Position numbers and translations under genes: made by a program
Notes under the pieces: model-generated
Told to the model about the DNA's origin: nothing
The model's input: only the letters and a program-made list of their open reading frames with translations
Database searches by the model: none
Shown here: positions 22,297 through 34,600 of the stretch, in pieces
How the letters are laid out: every line of letters starts with the position of its first letter
Position numbering within the stretch: the first letter of the stretch is position 1
DNA from: Heterotrichella gracilis
Lineage: Eukaryota > Sar > Xanthophyceae > Tribonematales > Xanthonemataceae
Direction: 5' to 3'
Length of the DNA stretch: 64,000 bases
Assembly (NCBI GenBank): GCA_032358255.1
Contig: JAULBX010019300.1
Span: 18,947 to 82,946, forward strand

Positions 22297-23812
22297 CTTG
22301 GACGGATGGGCACCTGAACCACAAACAGGCAGATTCCGTCAGAGCAGCAGACGGTTGCTGGGACTTGAAACATGCATGTGTGGGCGTGGTGTTGTTCAGA
22401 GGTTCTGAAGAGGTGCGGCAACGACCGGTGTTCACCCTGGTACGTGGAGGGCAGCGTCCACGGACCTTCTCAAGCAACTGAATGGCACTGGTGCAAGTTT
22501 GAGGTGGGCGGACAAGCCTAGGAGGCCATGTTGGTTTATTCTGATGAACAATTGTTTATTGCAGATTAATTGGTAGGCAAGAAATAGCTAGTATTGGGTG
22601 CAAACGGACGCCACATCGCCAGTGCCATGCCCAGCGTGATGTGGATGATTGCTTACGATACGCCGGAAACTAGGAAGCTTACAGTGCACGGGTACAATAG
22701 CGAACTTTTGACCACAGAAACCATGTCTTGGAGTAGCAAGTGGTAAACAAGGCTGCAACTGAACAGTCTCGGGCCTGGTCAACGTGGGCCTCCAAGAAAA
22801 ACGGTTTGTTGCAATTCCACCTCGCCACCGCCACTGCTGCTGGCAGCCACGTTCACCAGCGCTTCACTGAGAACTTTGAAGCTATTAGATATCCTTTCAC
22901 CGCCAAAACAGGTCTGTGAGGGTGAGGTTCGCCATATAGGCCACTCACCGAGCTTTGCTCTCGAATCCCGCGGGCTCTGCCAAAGGTCAATCAGCCACTA
23001 CAGCAACTTCCAGCAGTTTGTGCCTCACACCGTTGCCCCGAAAGCCTTCAACCCCGCTGAAGTTCACAACTGTTGGTGGGAAGAGGGGCATGGATGCTGC
23101 GTTTTTGGAGGTTTATACGCTCCGGAAGGGCGACTCGACTTCCGCTGCTCGAATGGCGGGAATTCTCTCCAAGGGGGGAAGACGGCCATCTGGCAAAAAT
23201 CCTGGCATGCATACATTCTGCCAAATTTACTCTAAGAAGTTGTGGCAAACGTGCACCGGCTGAACGCCCAAGAACGCACCCACCTTAGTGATAGCCCTAC
23301 GGCAGGTTACTACATGCGCCATTGCCTGTTTTTGTCAGTCAGGGTGGGCGCACTCTAGTAAAAGCTAGTAAAAGCCAAGACTTGTGTTACAACACCGCAT
23401 GAACTCCAAGGTCCAGTCTAATCACGCTGCAACTTAGTCCTTATGGAATTGCCAGGTCAAAGTGTATTATGGCTGCACTCTCCTCCTATCGCTAAAACTC
23501 ACAACAATGCCAACCAGTGCACGCCAGCAGGTGCAGTTTTCACAGCACAATCCCCTGCCCATTCACAACCCACGGCACAATCACCACCCTGCATATACAC
23601 AGGCAGCATTGGCTTGAACCCGCTCGCTATGCTTCAACTGCTCAACACCACCCGTGCGCGCCGCAATGACCAATACAACCCAATGCATCCCCAACCCATA
23701 AACACCAAACAGCCACTGCAACAGTGGCCCAGGAGCAGAGTGGCTCCTCCGTCACGCCACCCACCATATGCCCTTCTTGCATCCATTCGCAAACCACCCA
23801 CCCATCCCCAGA
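22297..23812. other. Region between two (-) strand genes
   Basis: The promoter and 5' leader of the second bZIP gene and the 3' UTR of the ankyrin gene lie here. A TTACA (TGTAA on -) near 23384 may be the ankyrin gene's polyadenylation signal. A (+) open stretch at 22955-23263 (GKRGMDAAFLEVYTLRKGD) reads somewhat like protein, but it has no supporting signals and I do not annotate it. Confidence 0.4.
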
Positions 23813-26800
23813 TCACCTGCGCCGCGAGCCCAGCAGCAGCAGCCCAGCCACACAGACACCCGCCCCCACTGCCAGCCCCGACGCAACCAAGGCGCTGTTT
23901 GCAGCAGTCCACTCCCTCACATCCTTGGCACCCGATTCCCCAAACAAGCTCTCCAATGGCAGCGAATCCAGGATTGACCCAACCGCTGGCCCATCCTTGA
24001 CCTCAGCAACGCCACCATGAGGAAGAGGAACTGCTGCTGCTGCCGGTTGGGCCCCACTTTCCTCATCCGCTGCTGGCTCAATCTCAGCCCTTTCCTCCTC
24101 CCGCTCCTCCTCATCCGCTTCGCTGATCGCCCCACTCATGGGCTGGCTGGCCGACGCTACCCCCAACCGCGGCGCGTCACTCGGCGCGTCTGGCGGGAAG
24201 GCATCGCTCACCGACACATGCCCTGACATGCCCTCGCCATCCATGGCGGGCGTGGGTGGCGGCGAGTGCGCCCCGCCGCCATCCGCACTCAGCACCGAGA
24301 AGCCCGACAGCGACTTTGGGTACTCTGAGCCATCCACTGACATGACAGAGGTGCGGTCCACGGGGATGGGCAAGGGGTCCGATGCAGGCGCCGCCCGGTG
24401 ACCATTAGCGGGCCTGAAGTCCGGCACGGATGACATCTCCCCGCCATTCAGCATCTCATGCGTGAGGCTGGCCGCGGGGGCCGACCCACTCGCGCTGCTG
24501 CTGCTGCTCCCGCCATGCGCCTCCTCGTCCAGCGCCTCGGGGGTTTCATCCACTTCTGGGATGGTGGAGGACGTCCCCGGGATGGGCGCATCGCCCCCGT
24601 GGGGATGCTCCACCTCATCTGGGTCCCCCTGGGAGAAGTCCACAGAATACGAGCAGACTGAGGCATTGTCAAAGTCCTTGGCAGACAGCTCCGAGGCGCA
24701 GGGGATGGTTGATGAGCCGCAGATGGACAGCACAGATGCGCGCTCGATGTGCCCGTCGGACAGGGCGTCTGCCTCGGCATGCTGGGCAGCGGGGGCTGGC
24801 TGGCTAGGTGAAGAAATGGGCACAACAGCAGGACTGGCGGGGACATGGGGAGGAGCAGCGCTGGCGCTGGCACTGGTGCTAGCCTGTGCGCTAGGTGGCT
24901 CCTCGCCAGCTGGCTCGGCGGGGACGATGACTGGCATGTGGTCCTTTTCTGGGTCGTGGGCGCCGCCTTGCAGCAGCACGCCCTCCACGTTGCACTGCTC
25001 AAACTTCCGGCTGAACTGCACCGCAATGGAATGAACATGAGCTTGGCGTGCAGACCCCAGTGAGGCGACAGGGAAGTATGGGTTTGGGATTTTAGGGTTT
25101 ACACATCAGGGTTTGAAGTTTTAGGGCACTTGCTATATCGAGACCTGGCGAGTTGATTTGAACAGAGCACACCCTGGATAGCCCCCTTGGAAGAAAGATG
25201 AGCACCCTGCCTTGGAGGAGCACCCCACTTGAATCCAGATGCAAATGCTGCTGGAACGCAATGCAGGTTCTCCCTGGCACGGTTTGACAAACTGGTGAAA
25301 AATGCACCGACCTCCCGAAGCCCATACACACCTGCAGCGGCGTTTGGCCAAACTTGTTTGGCACCTCCACGTTGGCCCCTGCCTTCAAAAAGATCTGCAG
25401 GATCTCCACATTGCCAAGCTTGGCTGCCAGGTGCAGGGGTGAGATCCCCGTCAGCGTGTCGAGCTCATCGCCCTTGAAGTGCGGGTTCTGCTCAAGCACA
25501 GCCTGCAGGAACAAACGGGGGTAGGTAAGTTCAGGGCAACATGTGCTAACCTGACAGAGCAGGACCTCAATCTGGCAGGAAAAAACTATCAACACGGTGG
25601 AACCATAGGTAACCCCGGCATAGGGTAAACCAGACCCTAGCATAGGGTCAGCAGTTGTCGTCACAAGAACACCAGTACCAGGAGGTACTTCTGCCAGCTC
25701 AGTAGACCCTGTACCCTATACACTACCACTGTTATTGTGTCTGCTGTCTCAGCGGGTCGGCCTCACCTGTACTTGCTCAGCGTTGCCAGCCCCTATCGCC
25801 TCGCAGGTGTAGTCCACCAGCTGCGCCAGCTCGCCCTTCTCTGCCCACAGCTGCGCCACGGGCGGTGTCAGGTTCTTGGTGAGCACCATCTCAAGGGCCT
25901 CGTCTCGGCTGACCTTGAGGCCCGCATCCTGGGACCACTTCCACAGGCAGATGGCCTTCTTCTCTTGGTTCAGGGTGATGTCCGGCTACAAGGGGGAAAC
26001 GCAGGTGTCAAGCCAAGGTGTTGCGGTGAAAGAGGCAACTATGTAAGGGCTGTAGCGCACCTTTTTGGGTTCCGAGCCCTGCTTGGTGACTACCACTGCC
26101 CTCTCGTCGCCGATACCGCTGCTGGTGGTAGCCAGCCCTAGGCTCTCTGCCAGGCTGCAAGGGGAGGGGTGTGTTAAGAGTAGAGGCCTTGCACCTGGCA
26201 TTGCACTGCTTTCACATTCTGCAAGCTGAAGTTTGTTTGCAGGGTACACTTACAGGTGGATATCACGCCGGCGCTCTTTGGGGAGCAAGGTGGAAAACGC
26301 CAGGCGGGCACTGGGATCCCCCTCACACCCTTTCTGAAACCAGGCTAGCAATGGCGCCAAGCTGGTCCACTTGTCCTGCGGGTAAGGAAGACGCTGAAAC
26401 CCTTGGCTGGGGATGTTTTGTCAAGGGATGAACCCAATGTGCACAAGGCAACCACTAATGCATATTGGTGTGCCACATGGTTTTGCTTGTGGGTTGTCAC
26501 ATAGAGACATAGTGAAACGCAAGGACTTCTGACTTGGCTCACCATCACATAGTGCAGCCCTTGATCACTTCCGCCATCGCTGCCGTTCTGAACCACCTTG
26601 GCTGGCACTTCTGCGGGGGAATGAAGTAGAATCGGTGCCGGCATCTGCCCATGACTCACCGGCAGATATCGGTGACAAGCTCACAGCAAATCCATAACAA
26701 CACACATCAGGCCATACCTAGACCTTCCAAGCTCTCATAGAAATCTGGCTCGGCTATCAGCTGCACCTCCAACGCCTTGCCCGCAGGAGTGGGTATCTCT

Positions 26801-26901
26801 TCTTTTGGAAACTCCGGCTGATTGGCTGCTGCAGCCCTGGGCTTCCCAGAGGCCTTGCCCTTATTCTTCTTGTTATTAGAGTGGTGTCGAGACTTCCCCA
26901 T
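23813..26901 (-). CDS. Ankyrin-repeat protein with C-terminal membrane anchor
   Basis: Seven exons on (-): 26901-26718, 26610-26543, 26375-26254, 26154-26061, 25985-25767, 25502-25332 and 25015-23813. They are in phase and give 686 residues. The start is a Lys/Asn-rich tail (MGKSRHHSNNKKNKGK). Residues 230-286 hold an ankyrin unit (GISPLHLAAKLGNVEILQIF, then NKFGQTPLQ). Residues 287-655 are Ser/Pro/Ala/Glu-rich and probably disordered. The last 25 or so residues are a single hydrophobic helix (SGLAVGAGVCVAGLLLLG) ending in three Arg. With no signal peptide this is the layout of a tail-anchored protein. The short basic tail suggests the outer membrane of plastids or mitochondria (inference). 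I do not recognise a named orthologue. The long last exon shows codon-biased GC-rich coding. Confidence 0.82.
25081..25131 (-). repeat. Degenerate telomere-like repeats near an acceptor
   Basis: TTTAGGG-related units (GGGTTTGGG, TTTTAGGGTTTA, CAGGGTTTG, TTTTAGGG) lie inside the ankyrin gene's last intron, 70-120 bases upstream of the acceptor. On the gene's sense strand they read CCCTAAA-like. Confidence 0.6.
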
Positions 26902-27483
26902 AGTGAAAGGTCACCTAGCCAGAGTACTGTAGGTACCAGGACGAACCCTGGCGAGAAACGCGCTGCAGCAGTTTTGGTGCAAGTGGGGGCGTCACCCAAA
27001 ACAGAGCTCACTACAGCTTGGCAGCCCTTTGCCGTGGTACGAAGCGATACAATCAGTGAGCAACCTAGAGCCTGCCTAGAGCAACGGTTTGCCCTATTTA
27101 GAAGATAGTCTTCTCGCGAGTTCTCGCCTATCCCGAAAGCTTTGCGGCGTAAATATTGAGGGCAAATTTTGCTTACAAACCCTAAATCCTTAACCCTAGG
27201 GTAAACTAATGGCATGCCTGTAAGTGCCACTGGTGCACGGTGCACTCGAGGCCCTTGGTTAGCTAACGTGCAGACTTCGTGGGGTTGGCTAAACGTGTTG
27301 ACTTGAGTGTTAATCATTGCTAGTGGCCGCACGCAGGTGTGTGTAGCAACCAGAGTGTGATTGCACTGGAAGCAAGGTGCTGGAAATTGATGATGATGCC
27401 TATACTTGACCAGCCGCTCTGGCTGGTGTGGTGCCCTGGTGCGAGCCAGTGGCCCCCTAACTACGCCTCTGTGCGTTCCCTTC

Positions 27484-27515
<32 letters not shown>

Positions 27516-27754
27516 TTGTTTGAATAAAAACCGCTGCGGAGTTGTCTGAAGCAAGACAGGCCTAGGCATTGCCAAGTATCTTGCAGAAGAAGAAAATAAA
27601 ATGAACGCAGTATGTGTACAATAGTTGCTGGAATCCATTTTGAAAACCATAGCAGCACAAAATTGAAGCTCGACGTGCACCACCAGCCGCAGCACTGCAC
27701 GCGTATTGCGGACCATCACCGCGACCACTGCGTACTTTGTGCTGGGGTTGTGTG
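26902..27754. other. Intergenic, with a dispersed repeat and CTTT microsatellite
   Basis: This holds the promoter of the ankyrin gene and the 3' flank of RAD1, both on (-). A telomere-like patch (CCCTAAATCCTTAACCCTAG) is near 27180. A dispersed repeat with a CTTT run lies at 27411-27535. No coding exon is supported. Confidence 0.5.
27411..27535 (+). repeat. Dispersed repeat ending in a (CTTT)n tract
   Basis: This is the longest copy of the element also seen at 3489-3583. GCTGGT, TGCCCTGGTGC, CCAGTGGCCCCCTAACT and CTGTGCGTTCCCTT come in the same order, followed by an uninterrupted (CTTT)n run at about 27483-27514. Confidence 0.65.
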
Positions 27755-30700
27755 TCACCGCACAGTCATTGGGTCGTCCTCCAGGCTATCATCCAGGGGT
27801 AGAATCATAAACTGCACCACGCCAACCCTGCCGCTGCCAGTGGCACGCGTCTGTGGGCAAGGGAGAGGCAATCTCAGGTCCATGTGTTGCCAAGGCTGTG
27901 CCTAGCCCACCTCAATCTTGTGCTGCCCAAAACTGGCAACAGAGGTGGTGGTATTGTATGCCCATGTGCATGCCTCAAGCCTGCCTGGCAACATACCAAA
28001 GCTAGGCGGAGCATCTTGATGCGCACCAATGCAACTAGGGGCATGCAGCCAGTCCAAATGCACTGTTACTGCGCCCTGTAGTCAGGACGGGGCTGTGAAA
28101 ACGGATTCGGGGGAGTCGCAATGCCAAGCCTTCGAAGTTCTATTTGGATCCAATATCCGGGGGAAGCACACCTGGGACTCAAGGTAGGAGGTTGGTGCGG
28201 GTCCTGGCAGGTGCTGGTCCGCCCCTGATTGCAGGTTGATCATGTGTGTCACCTTCATCATGCCATTCGCGTCAAAAGTGACCTGCACGGAAGCGTGGTG
28301 GGGGTGCAATCACCAGTGTTGTGATGCAATTGACTAGCGCGAATTAGGCATGTGCATTTTCTCGAGTGTCCCATTGCTCTCGCGCTTGAACCATTGACAT
28401 ACATGAAAGCATGGCACGCATGAAACCAAGGCACCTAATGGTGCACTATGGGTAAATTCATGAAGGGCTTTGCCATCAAACTGCCATGCACCCCACACCG
28501 TCTCGTATACGATCTAGGCTCAAGGTCTCCAGGTGAGGGGCATACTTCTTGGTACCTACCTAAGGTGTGTCCCTGATACACACGCATTGCCACCACGATT
28601 GTCAACAGGAAACGCCTAATTCCCCACCTTGGTTGACACGTTTGCCGGCTCCTTGTGGTGCGGTATGTGGCTGAGCGCAGTCTGCAGGTGCTTGTACTTG
28701 TAGCTGTGCTCCAGCTGGGGCTGGGCGCAGTTGAAGCCAGACAGGCCCTCCACGGGCAGGGAGATCTGCACAAGTGCAAACACCGCATTGGCAGAATGCA
28801 GCCACTGCATGGAAAAGCTTGCATTTCCAGCAAGGGGTTATTGCTGATAAACAGCAGTCCAAATGGACTGAGCCGCTTTGTACACATCGCCAGCCTACAA
28901 TCGGCATCCACTCACACCTTTCAACCCGACTGGGCTGTTGCCTTGTGACCTACACAGCCTAGGCTGCTAAAGGAACCAAGCACATTAAAAGTATAGCTGT
29001 GCTGCCCCCAAGCATTATTCTTGCCACAAGTATTGGCACCAGCAGTGCATATGGGGTGGATTTTCATATTGTAAAGCTACCTTGAGGGTCCCCGGGATTC
29101 CCAGTGAGCTGAGCACGATTTTTGCCGGATCCCGCTGCACGTTGATGGTTACGCTTGCATTGGGCCAATCCAGGTCGTCAATCGCCTCCTTCAAAACAGC
29201 CCCTGTGGTGCAAAATGGCATGGATTATATGTGCACATAATAATGGGGGTCAGATGTAGTGAACAACTCGAGTGTGGATAGGCAATACCCAGTGCCAGGT
29301 GTCACATGTCCATACTTGGCATGCAAATGCATTTACAATTGGCATTTTCATGCAGCTACATTGCTCAGGCTTAAATCAACAATGTCCCCACACCTAGCAC
29401 CTAAATGAGAGAACATGCATAATGGAGAGAATCCTCCATGGAATCCTGGGGAACGAATCCGTCCCACGCGCCAACCGCAAGCAGCACAGGGCACATGCGA
29501 AGAGGATCATATGCACACAAGGACATGGCCAACAGCAAACACCCAGGGGGCGCACCTTGCATGAGGAAGTAGGATGAAGGGTCTTCCCAGTAGTCGCTCA
29601 GGTCCCTGGGTATGGGCTGTGAGATGCTGTCTATGCGCGCGTACACGCACACCTGGCTCGCACCACTCCCCTCTTGCATCCTGGGGGTGGAGCACAGGCA
29701 AGATGGTTGGGAGTCTGCAGTTTTACGTTATGGTTACAACGCTGGAGTGCACTTGCCTACTGCGGGACCAGCACAGGCCCTGCATCCCGATCAATCCTCC
29801 GAGACGGTATATGCCCCGGCCATAACTTCAGGACCAGATTTTGCAGAAAGAAATGAGGATGGCATCAGATTTTCTCTTTGCTTCTCAGATTCTGAACGGA
29901 TTTCCCACATTTGGCCAAGTGGATAACAGCCCTGCTCCCCACACGAATCACCCAGCACAAACCATCGCATGCACTCACTGGAGCGCCAGCTCGTTGTTTG
30001 GCCCCGGGTATCTCAGCTCCAGCTCTGCCCCAGGGGTGGAAGATGAGAACACAGACAGGGTGTCCAGCAGGCTGCTCAGCGCGAGGCCAAACACCTTGCG
30101 AGCCCCCGGGCAGTGGTACTCTGAAAACAGCTGCGGGGCACAGGTGAGGTTGTGGTTGTGCTTTAATTCATTTGTGGCTGCGCAAGGGCCACTGCAAATC
30201 TGGCTGTGCAAGCAGGTGCTTTTGGATTCTTTTATATCAAACTCGCTGAGTGACTGCAGCCCATAGTGGCCAAGGGTGTTGTTGAACAGTGCGAAAGGTA
30301 AGGAAAGAGTAGGACTATTTATTACCATTTGTCGTGCATGCCTTGAAGGATGCCCATGCAGCTGTTCTTAAATACACCCTGAAGTCGATGCAAAAGGTCC
30401 TTCTGGGCAGTGCCCCAAAAGATACATAGTATGGCTTCAGCTGCCAAGGTCGTCCACAGCCTGGGTACAGTAAGGGTACCCTACAGGGTGCTTCAACCTC
30501 ACCTCTGGCCTCAGGAACACCGAGGACTGCATGCTCTTGGAGTCGTCCTCCCACTTGATGGACAGGCCATCTGCTCCAAGCACAACGGTGCAGTGCTGCA
30601 GCAAAAAAACACCCCAATGCACCAAATGTCAGTATGGTGAAAAATGCTTTTCTTGTATTGCCAGGATCTACACAACCCAGTTTGTCTAAATTATGTGCCG

Positions 30701-30858
30701 CACATCGAGAATGCAAACGTTGAGCCAGTGCAGTCGCAGTCCCAACAGAGCAGTGTGTGCATCTTGTTACATACCTGCTTTGTGCCGCTCTTGATGGCGT
30801 TGAGCGCGGTCAGCAAGCCCTTGACGTTGGTGGTGCGGATACAAGATTGTACAGACAT
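27755..30858 (-). CDS. RAD1: RAD1 checkpoint clamp subunit (9-1-1 complex)
   Basis: Eight exons on (-): 30858-30775, 30595-30503, 30130-29979, 29680-29556, 29202-29081, 28765-28628, 28282-28172 and 27850-27755. All phases match and give 306 residues, normal for RAD1 (about 280-310). RAD1 forms the PCNA-like RAD9-RAD1-HUS1 ring loaded at damaged DNA to signal to the checkpoint kinase. Recognisable blocks are GLLTALNAIKSG, LGADGLSIKWED, LLDTLSVFSSS, RYPGPNNELAL, VLKEAIDDLDWP and SYKYKHLQTALSHIP. MMKVTHMINLQ then leads to the last strand VVQFMILPL, in the order of plant RAD1. An upstream in-frame ATG at 30894 would add 12 residues; 30858 fits the family start better. It lies head to head with the BUD23-type gene. 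Confidence 0.93.
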
Positions 30859-31691
30859 GGTTACCAGGTCGTGTTCATAGCACGGGAGGCTCAATCAAGA
30901 AGCAACAGCCAGTGTGGGTGCACAAGCATGCATATAAAATGTGCATGCATGCATCACTGTTTAAGCAGTGTCACTCCATCGCCGTCCGCTGTGGGTTCGT
31001 TGCAGGTCTGGAGTACGCCTATGCTTTACCGAATTAGGTTTCAAGGTGCTTATTGTAGGGAGTGAAACGGACCAAGTTGCAAACACCTAGGCTGAAACTT
31101 ACAGGTGTAAGGTTTGCCAACAACCGACAAGTAACCGTACTGGAAACCGCCCAATCCACCTTTGAGATAAATTATCACACCGAAAGGTTTAGTGGGTTGT
31201 CAAAATAACCGGAATAAGTACTTCAAAAGTTGTTAAAGGGTTGCTAGAATGCCCAGCAGGAACTTGAGTTTGCTTGCCAACATTCAACTTTAGTATGTGT
31301 GACAAACACCTTTGCTAAAGCCGATTGGCAGTGGTTTAAAGATGTAGTTCGCGTCGTCTGCACACTGTTTACCCCAGCTGTGCAGCTGCAACAAAGCGCA
31401 TATGCGCCAGTTTGTGCATGCATGCAAACTCGGTTTATGCATGCATGCCCCACTACCCTTGAAGTGACCCGTGTTCGACTCCGTTCACTACTCTTGCCGT
31501 CACTCCACTCCTTACCTCTTCACCATCTGCAGTCACACAACACAGCAGGCATACAAGCCAGCTGCCCGTGCCTTCTAACTGGCCCTATCAGCCCCACCCA
31601 ACCCAACCACCCCACGCAACAACAACACCTCAGGCAGGCAGAGAGTATCCAGTAATAGACAGGCAGACATTAGCCAGCGGTCTCGGGTTCG
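30859..31691. promoter_or_regulatory. Shared upstream region of RAD1 (-) and the BUD23-type gene (+)
   Basis: 833 bp separate the two start codons. No exon is supported. The stretch is rich in GCATGC-type palindromes (around 30925-30955 and 31414-31446). No clear TATA box can be assigned; a bidirectional promoter is inferred from gene orientation only. Confidence 0.35.
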
Positions 31692-34600
31692 ATGCGGGCC
31701 GCTGGTACCAGGCCCGAGCGCAGCAAGGAGGCAGCCCAGTACTATGGCACGGATGAGGCGCAGCGCTACACTGACAACGCCCACGTGACCAAAGTGCAGC
31801 AGGAGCTCACCGAGTGTGCACTGGAGCTGCTGGGAGGCCAGGTGAGGGTCCAGGATTGTGTGTGATGGCTGCTGTTGATGAGATGTATGCCCACGCAACT
31901 GCACCCTTGGGCCATATGTGTACCTCACAAGGGTGCGGCAGTCCCGGGTGCAAGGGGTTTATCGGTAGTAACAACGGCACCTTAGCACCACAAGCAAAAC
32001 ACTGGCACTCGGGCGCAGCAAAACCCCTGCAATTATTTGTTTTTCAAAACCATTTTGTTTGAAATTCCTGCCCCGACAACCCCCACCGGCCATTCCCACA
32101 GGTGGACCATCGACTGGTGCTGGATCTGGGCTGTGGCTCAGGCCTCAGCTCGCAGGTGCTTGCCGCCAGACGCTGCCACGCGCTGTGCATGGATGTGAGC
32201 GCTGACATGCTGCAGATCGCCAGGCAAGACACGGGCATGAGGCAGGCAAGTGTGGTGCGCATTGGTGTGTATGTGAGTATGCGACCAGATGATGCGCATG
32301 CACTGCTGCATCCTGTGTGACCACTGGCATCCGATTCGTCTTTAGGGTGTAAATGTCCAATCACTAGTCTTTACTGCGTAGTGGACCTGTGTCACTAGTG
32401 GCACTACATGCGGTACTAGTTAAGCCAGATGACCTCAGGCATGTTGCCAACGCACTGTTAACCACCCATGTGCAGTACTGCGACTTTGTGCAATGCGACT
32501 TTGGCCAGGGCCTGCCGGTCAGGCAGGGGGCGTTTGACGCCGCAGTCAGCATCTCAGCCATACAGTGGCTCACGCACCATGCCAGGGCTGATGCGCCGGA
32601 TGCCTTCTTCAGCTGCCTGCACAGCTGCCTGGTGCCTTGCCAGCTGGCAGTGCTGCAGCTGTACATGGAAGGTGGGGTGCGTGCAGAGTGTGCACGGCAG
32701 TCGTAAGTAGGGCTGCAAGTGGTGCTCGGTGGCCAATTGATTGTCAATTGGGTGATCATATACAATTACAATCACAATACAATAATAAACAACAACAGCA
32801 AGGCACTTCCAGCACCCCTTATGCGCATGTTGTAAAACACCTCCTCCGGTGAAGGTGTGTTTATAAGGTGCTTACTCCTCCGCCGGTGAAGGTGTGCCCC
32901 CACGCGATTGCACACATCGCCAGCCCCACCCTTCCGTCCCGCCCGTGCAGACTCCCAGCAAGGCCAGACCCTGCTCCAGTCCGCCCGGCGCTGTGGATTT
33001 GCCACCTCAGCCACCTGCGTGGCCCTGCCGCACAGCAACCCTGCGCGCAAGCACTTCATGTGCCTCCAGAAGGGCGGGGGTCAGGTGGTGCAGCCAGGGG
33101 GGAGCTGCCCACTGGCCTGGCCACTGGAAGGTGACTTGCGAACATATGGCTTTTTGGCCTTGAATTATTGGGAATTTTGTCCATTCAAGCAAGATCATAT
33201 ATGAGTTAAATATATATATAATACTGGCATTCTTTTCTTTTTTTGGGGATTAGTCTGTACTGATTGCATCATCATATTTGTTAGTACCAGTGAGATTCCA
33301 TGTTGACCACTTGTTCATTTGCCTTGATCATGTGACCCCCCCTGCAGGCACATGCGCCAGCTGGTGGGTGCATCACGTGCTGGGGCCAAGGCGCATGGGA
33401 AAGAAAACCCTAGAGGGCCACCTCGCCAAGCTGTCAGAAACCCTACACAGAAACCACATCAAGCTGGCGCGCCGCATGCTGCGGCTACTACAGTATGCCA
33501 AGCAGCACTCGGTCGCAAAATTACAGCCAGCTGGGGGGGGAGTTACACCTGCAGATCAAACCGCTCCACAGCCACAGTCTAGGGTTTGCGCAGGCAATGG
33601 GACAGCACAGGCTACCGTTCCATGTCAGAATGCACCGCGGACACAGCCTGGGGTTTCAGCAGGTGACGGGGCGGTGCCGGAACCCTTGAGAGGGTTTACC
33701 CTCCGCCTGCAGCTGGTTCTGCAGGGCTCTGTACCCCAAGGGTTTTATTTATCGTGCTGCGCCCCCCTGGTGGTGGAAATCCTGCTGGCGCCAGGGGAGT
33801 ATGCAGTAGAACAACCTGGGGACGGCAATGACCAGGCTGGGGGGGAGGAGCCTGGCTTGGAGGAGTACTGCGCATGTGTGGAGGGTGTATTGGGTGGCGA
33901 GATGCCGATATTACACGCGCAGGTGAGCTGACCCGTCCATGTGCATGTTGTGCAGTGATGTGTTCCTATGTCATATGTACTAGTGCCAGCATTGCCATAG
34001 GCTCCTGTATACTCAGGTGCGTGCATGTGCCCACCAGCTATGTGTCGCCCATTCCCTTTCAATAATTCCCTCTCATGACCTGTCCATTTTTGGCAGGTGG
34101 AGCGGCTGCAAGCAGCAGAGCCCAGCAGCAGCGCAACCCCGCATGGGCGCAAGAACCGCCACCCCCATGCCGCCCACCTCCACCCGCTGTGCACATGCAC
34201 ATGCTCCTGCGGCACAGCATCGGCGGGGAGCCAAGATTTAATACCAGGGCTGGAGTGTGAAGGAAGGGACGGCGAGGATCCTGGCAGTGGCAGTGGGGTG
34301 GTGGTTTCTGCCTGCTGGCACCGACTGGCTGTGGAGAAGGCCGCCCCCATGCTGCTCCTGGAGGTGCACTTGGCACCGAGTCAACATATTGGGGGTCATG
34401 GTCCAGCTACTTGGAAATCGGCTGGTCCACAGCCAGCTGCCCAAACACCTACCAGTGGTTCAGAACGCCTGGCTCAGCTCCAAAGATGTGCCCAAGCGCG
34501 GAATTCAGAAGCTGGTGGACAAGCGCTTGCGGCAGCACCTGATGGTCCTGGCAAGGTGGGAATTGATCCCCAGATGGCACCCACAGCAACCATTATGGCA

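Noticed and set aside
22955-23263. 102-codon (+) frame with a protein-like stretch
   Set aside because: It has no recognisable family, promoter or splice support. It lies between two (-) strand genes where leader and 3' UTR are expected.
23813-25021. The long (-) frame as a separate gene starting at an ATG near 25021
   Set aside because: That ATG call lies in the intron/acceptor region. The exon joins the ankyrin exon in phase at 25015, so it is the last exon of that gene.
31472-31492. tRNA-like box B (GTTCGACTCC)
   Set aside because: No cloverleaf or box A lies at the right distance. The same applies to the similar motif at 31686.
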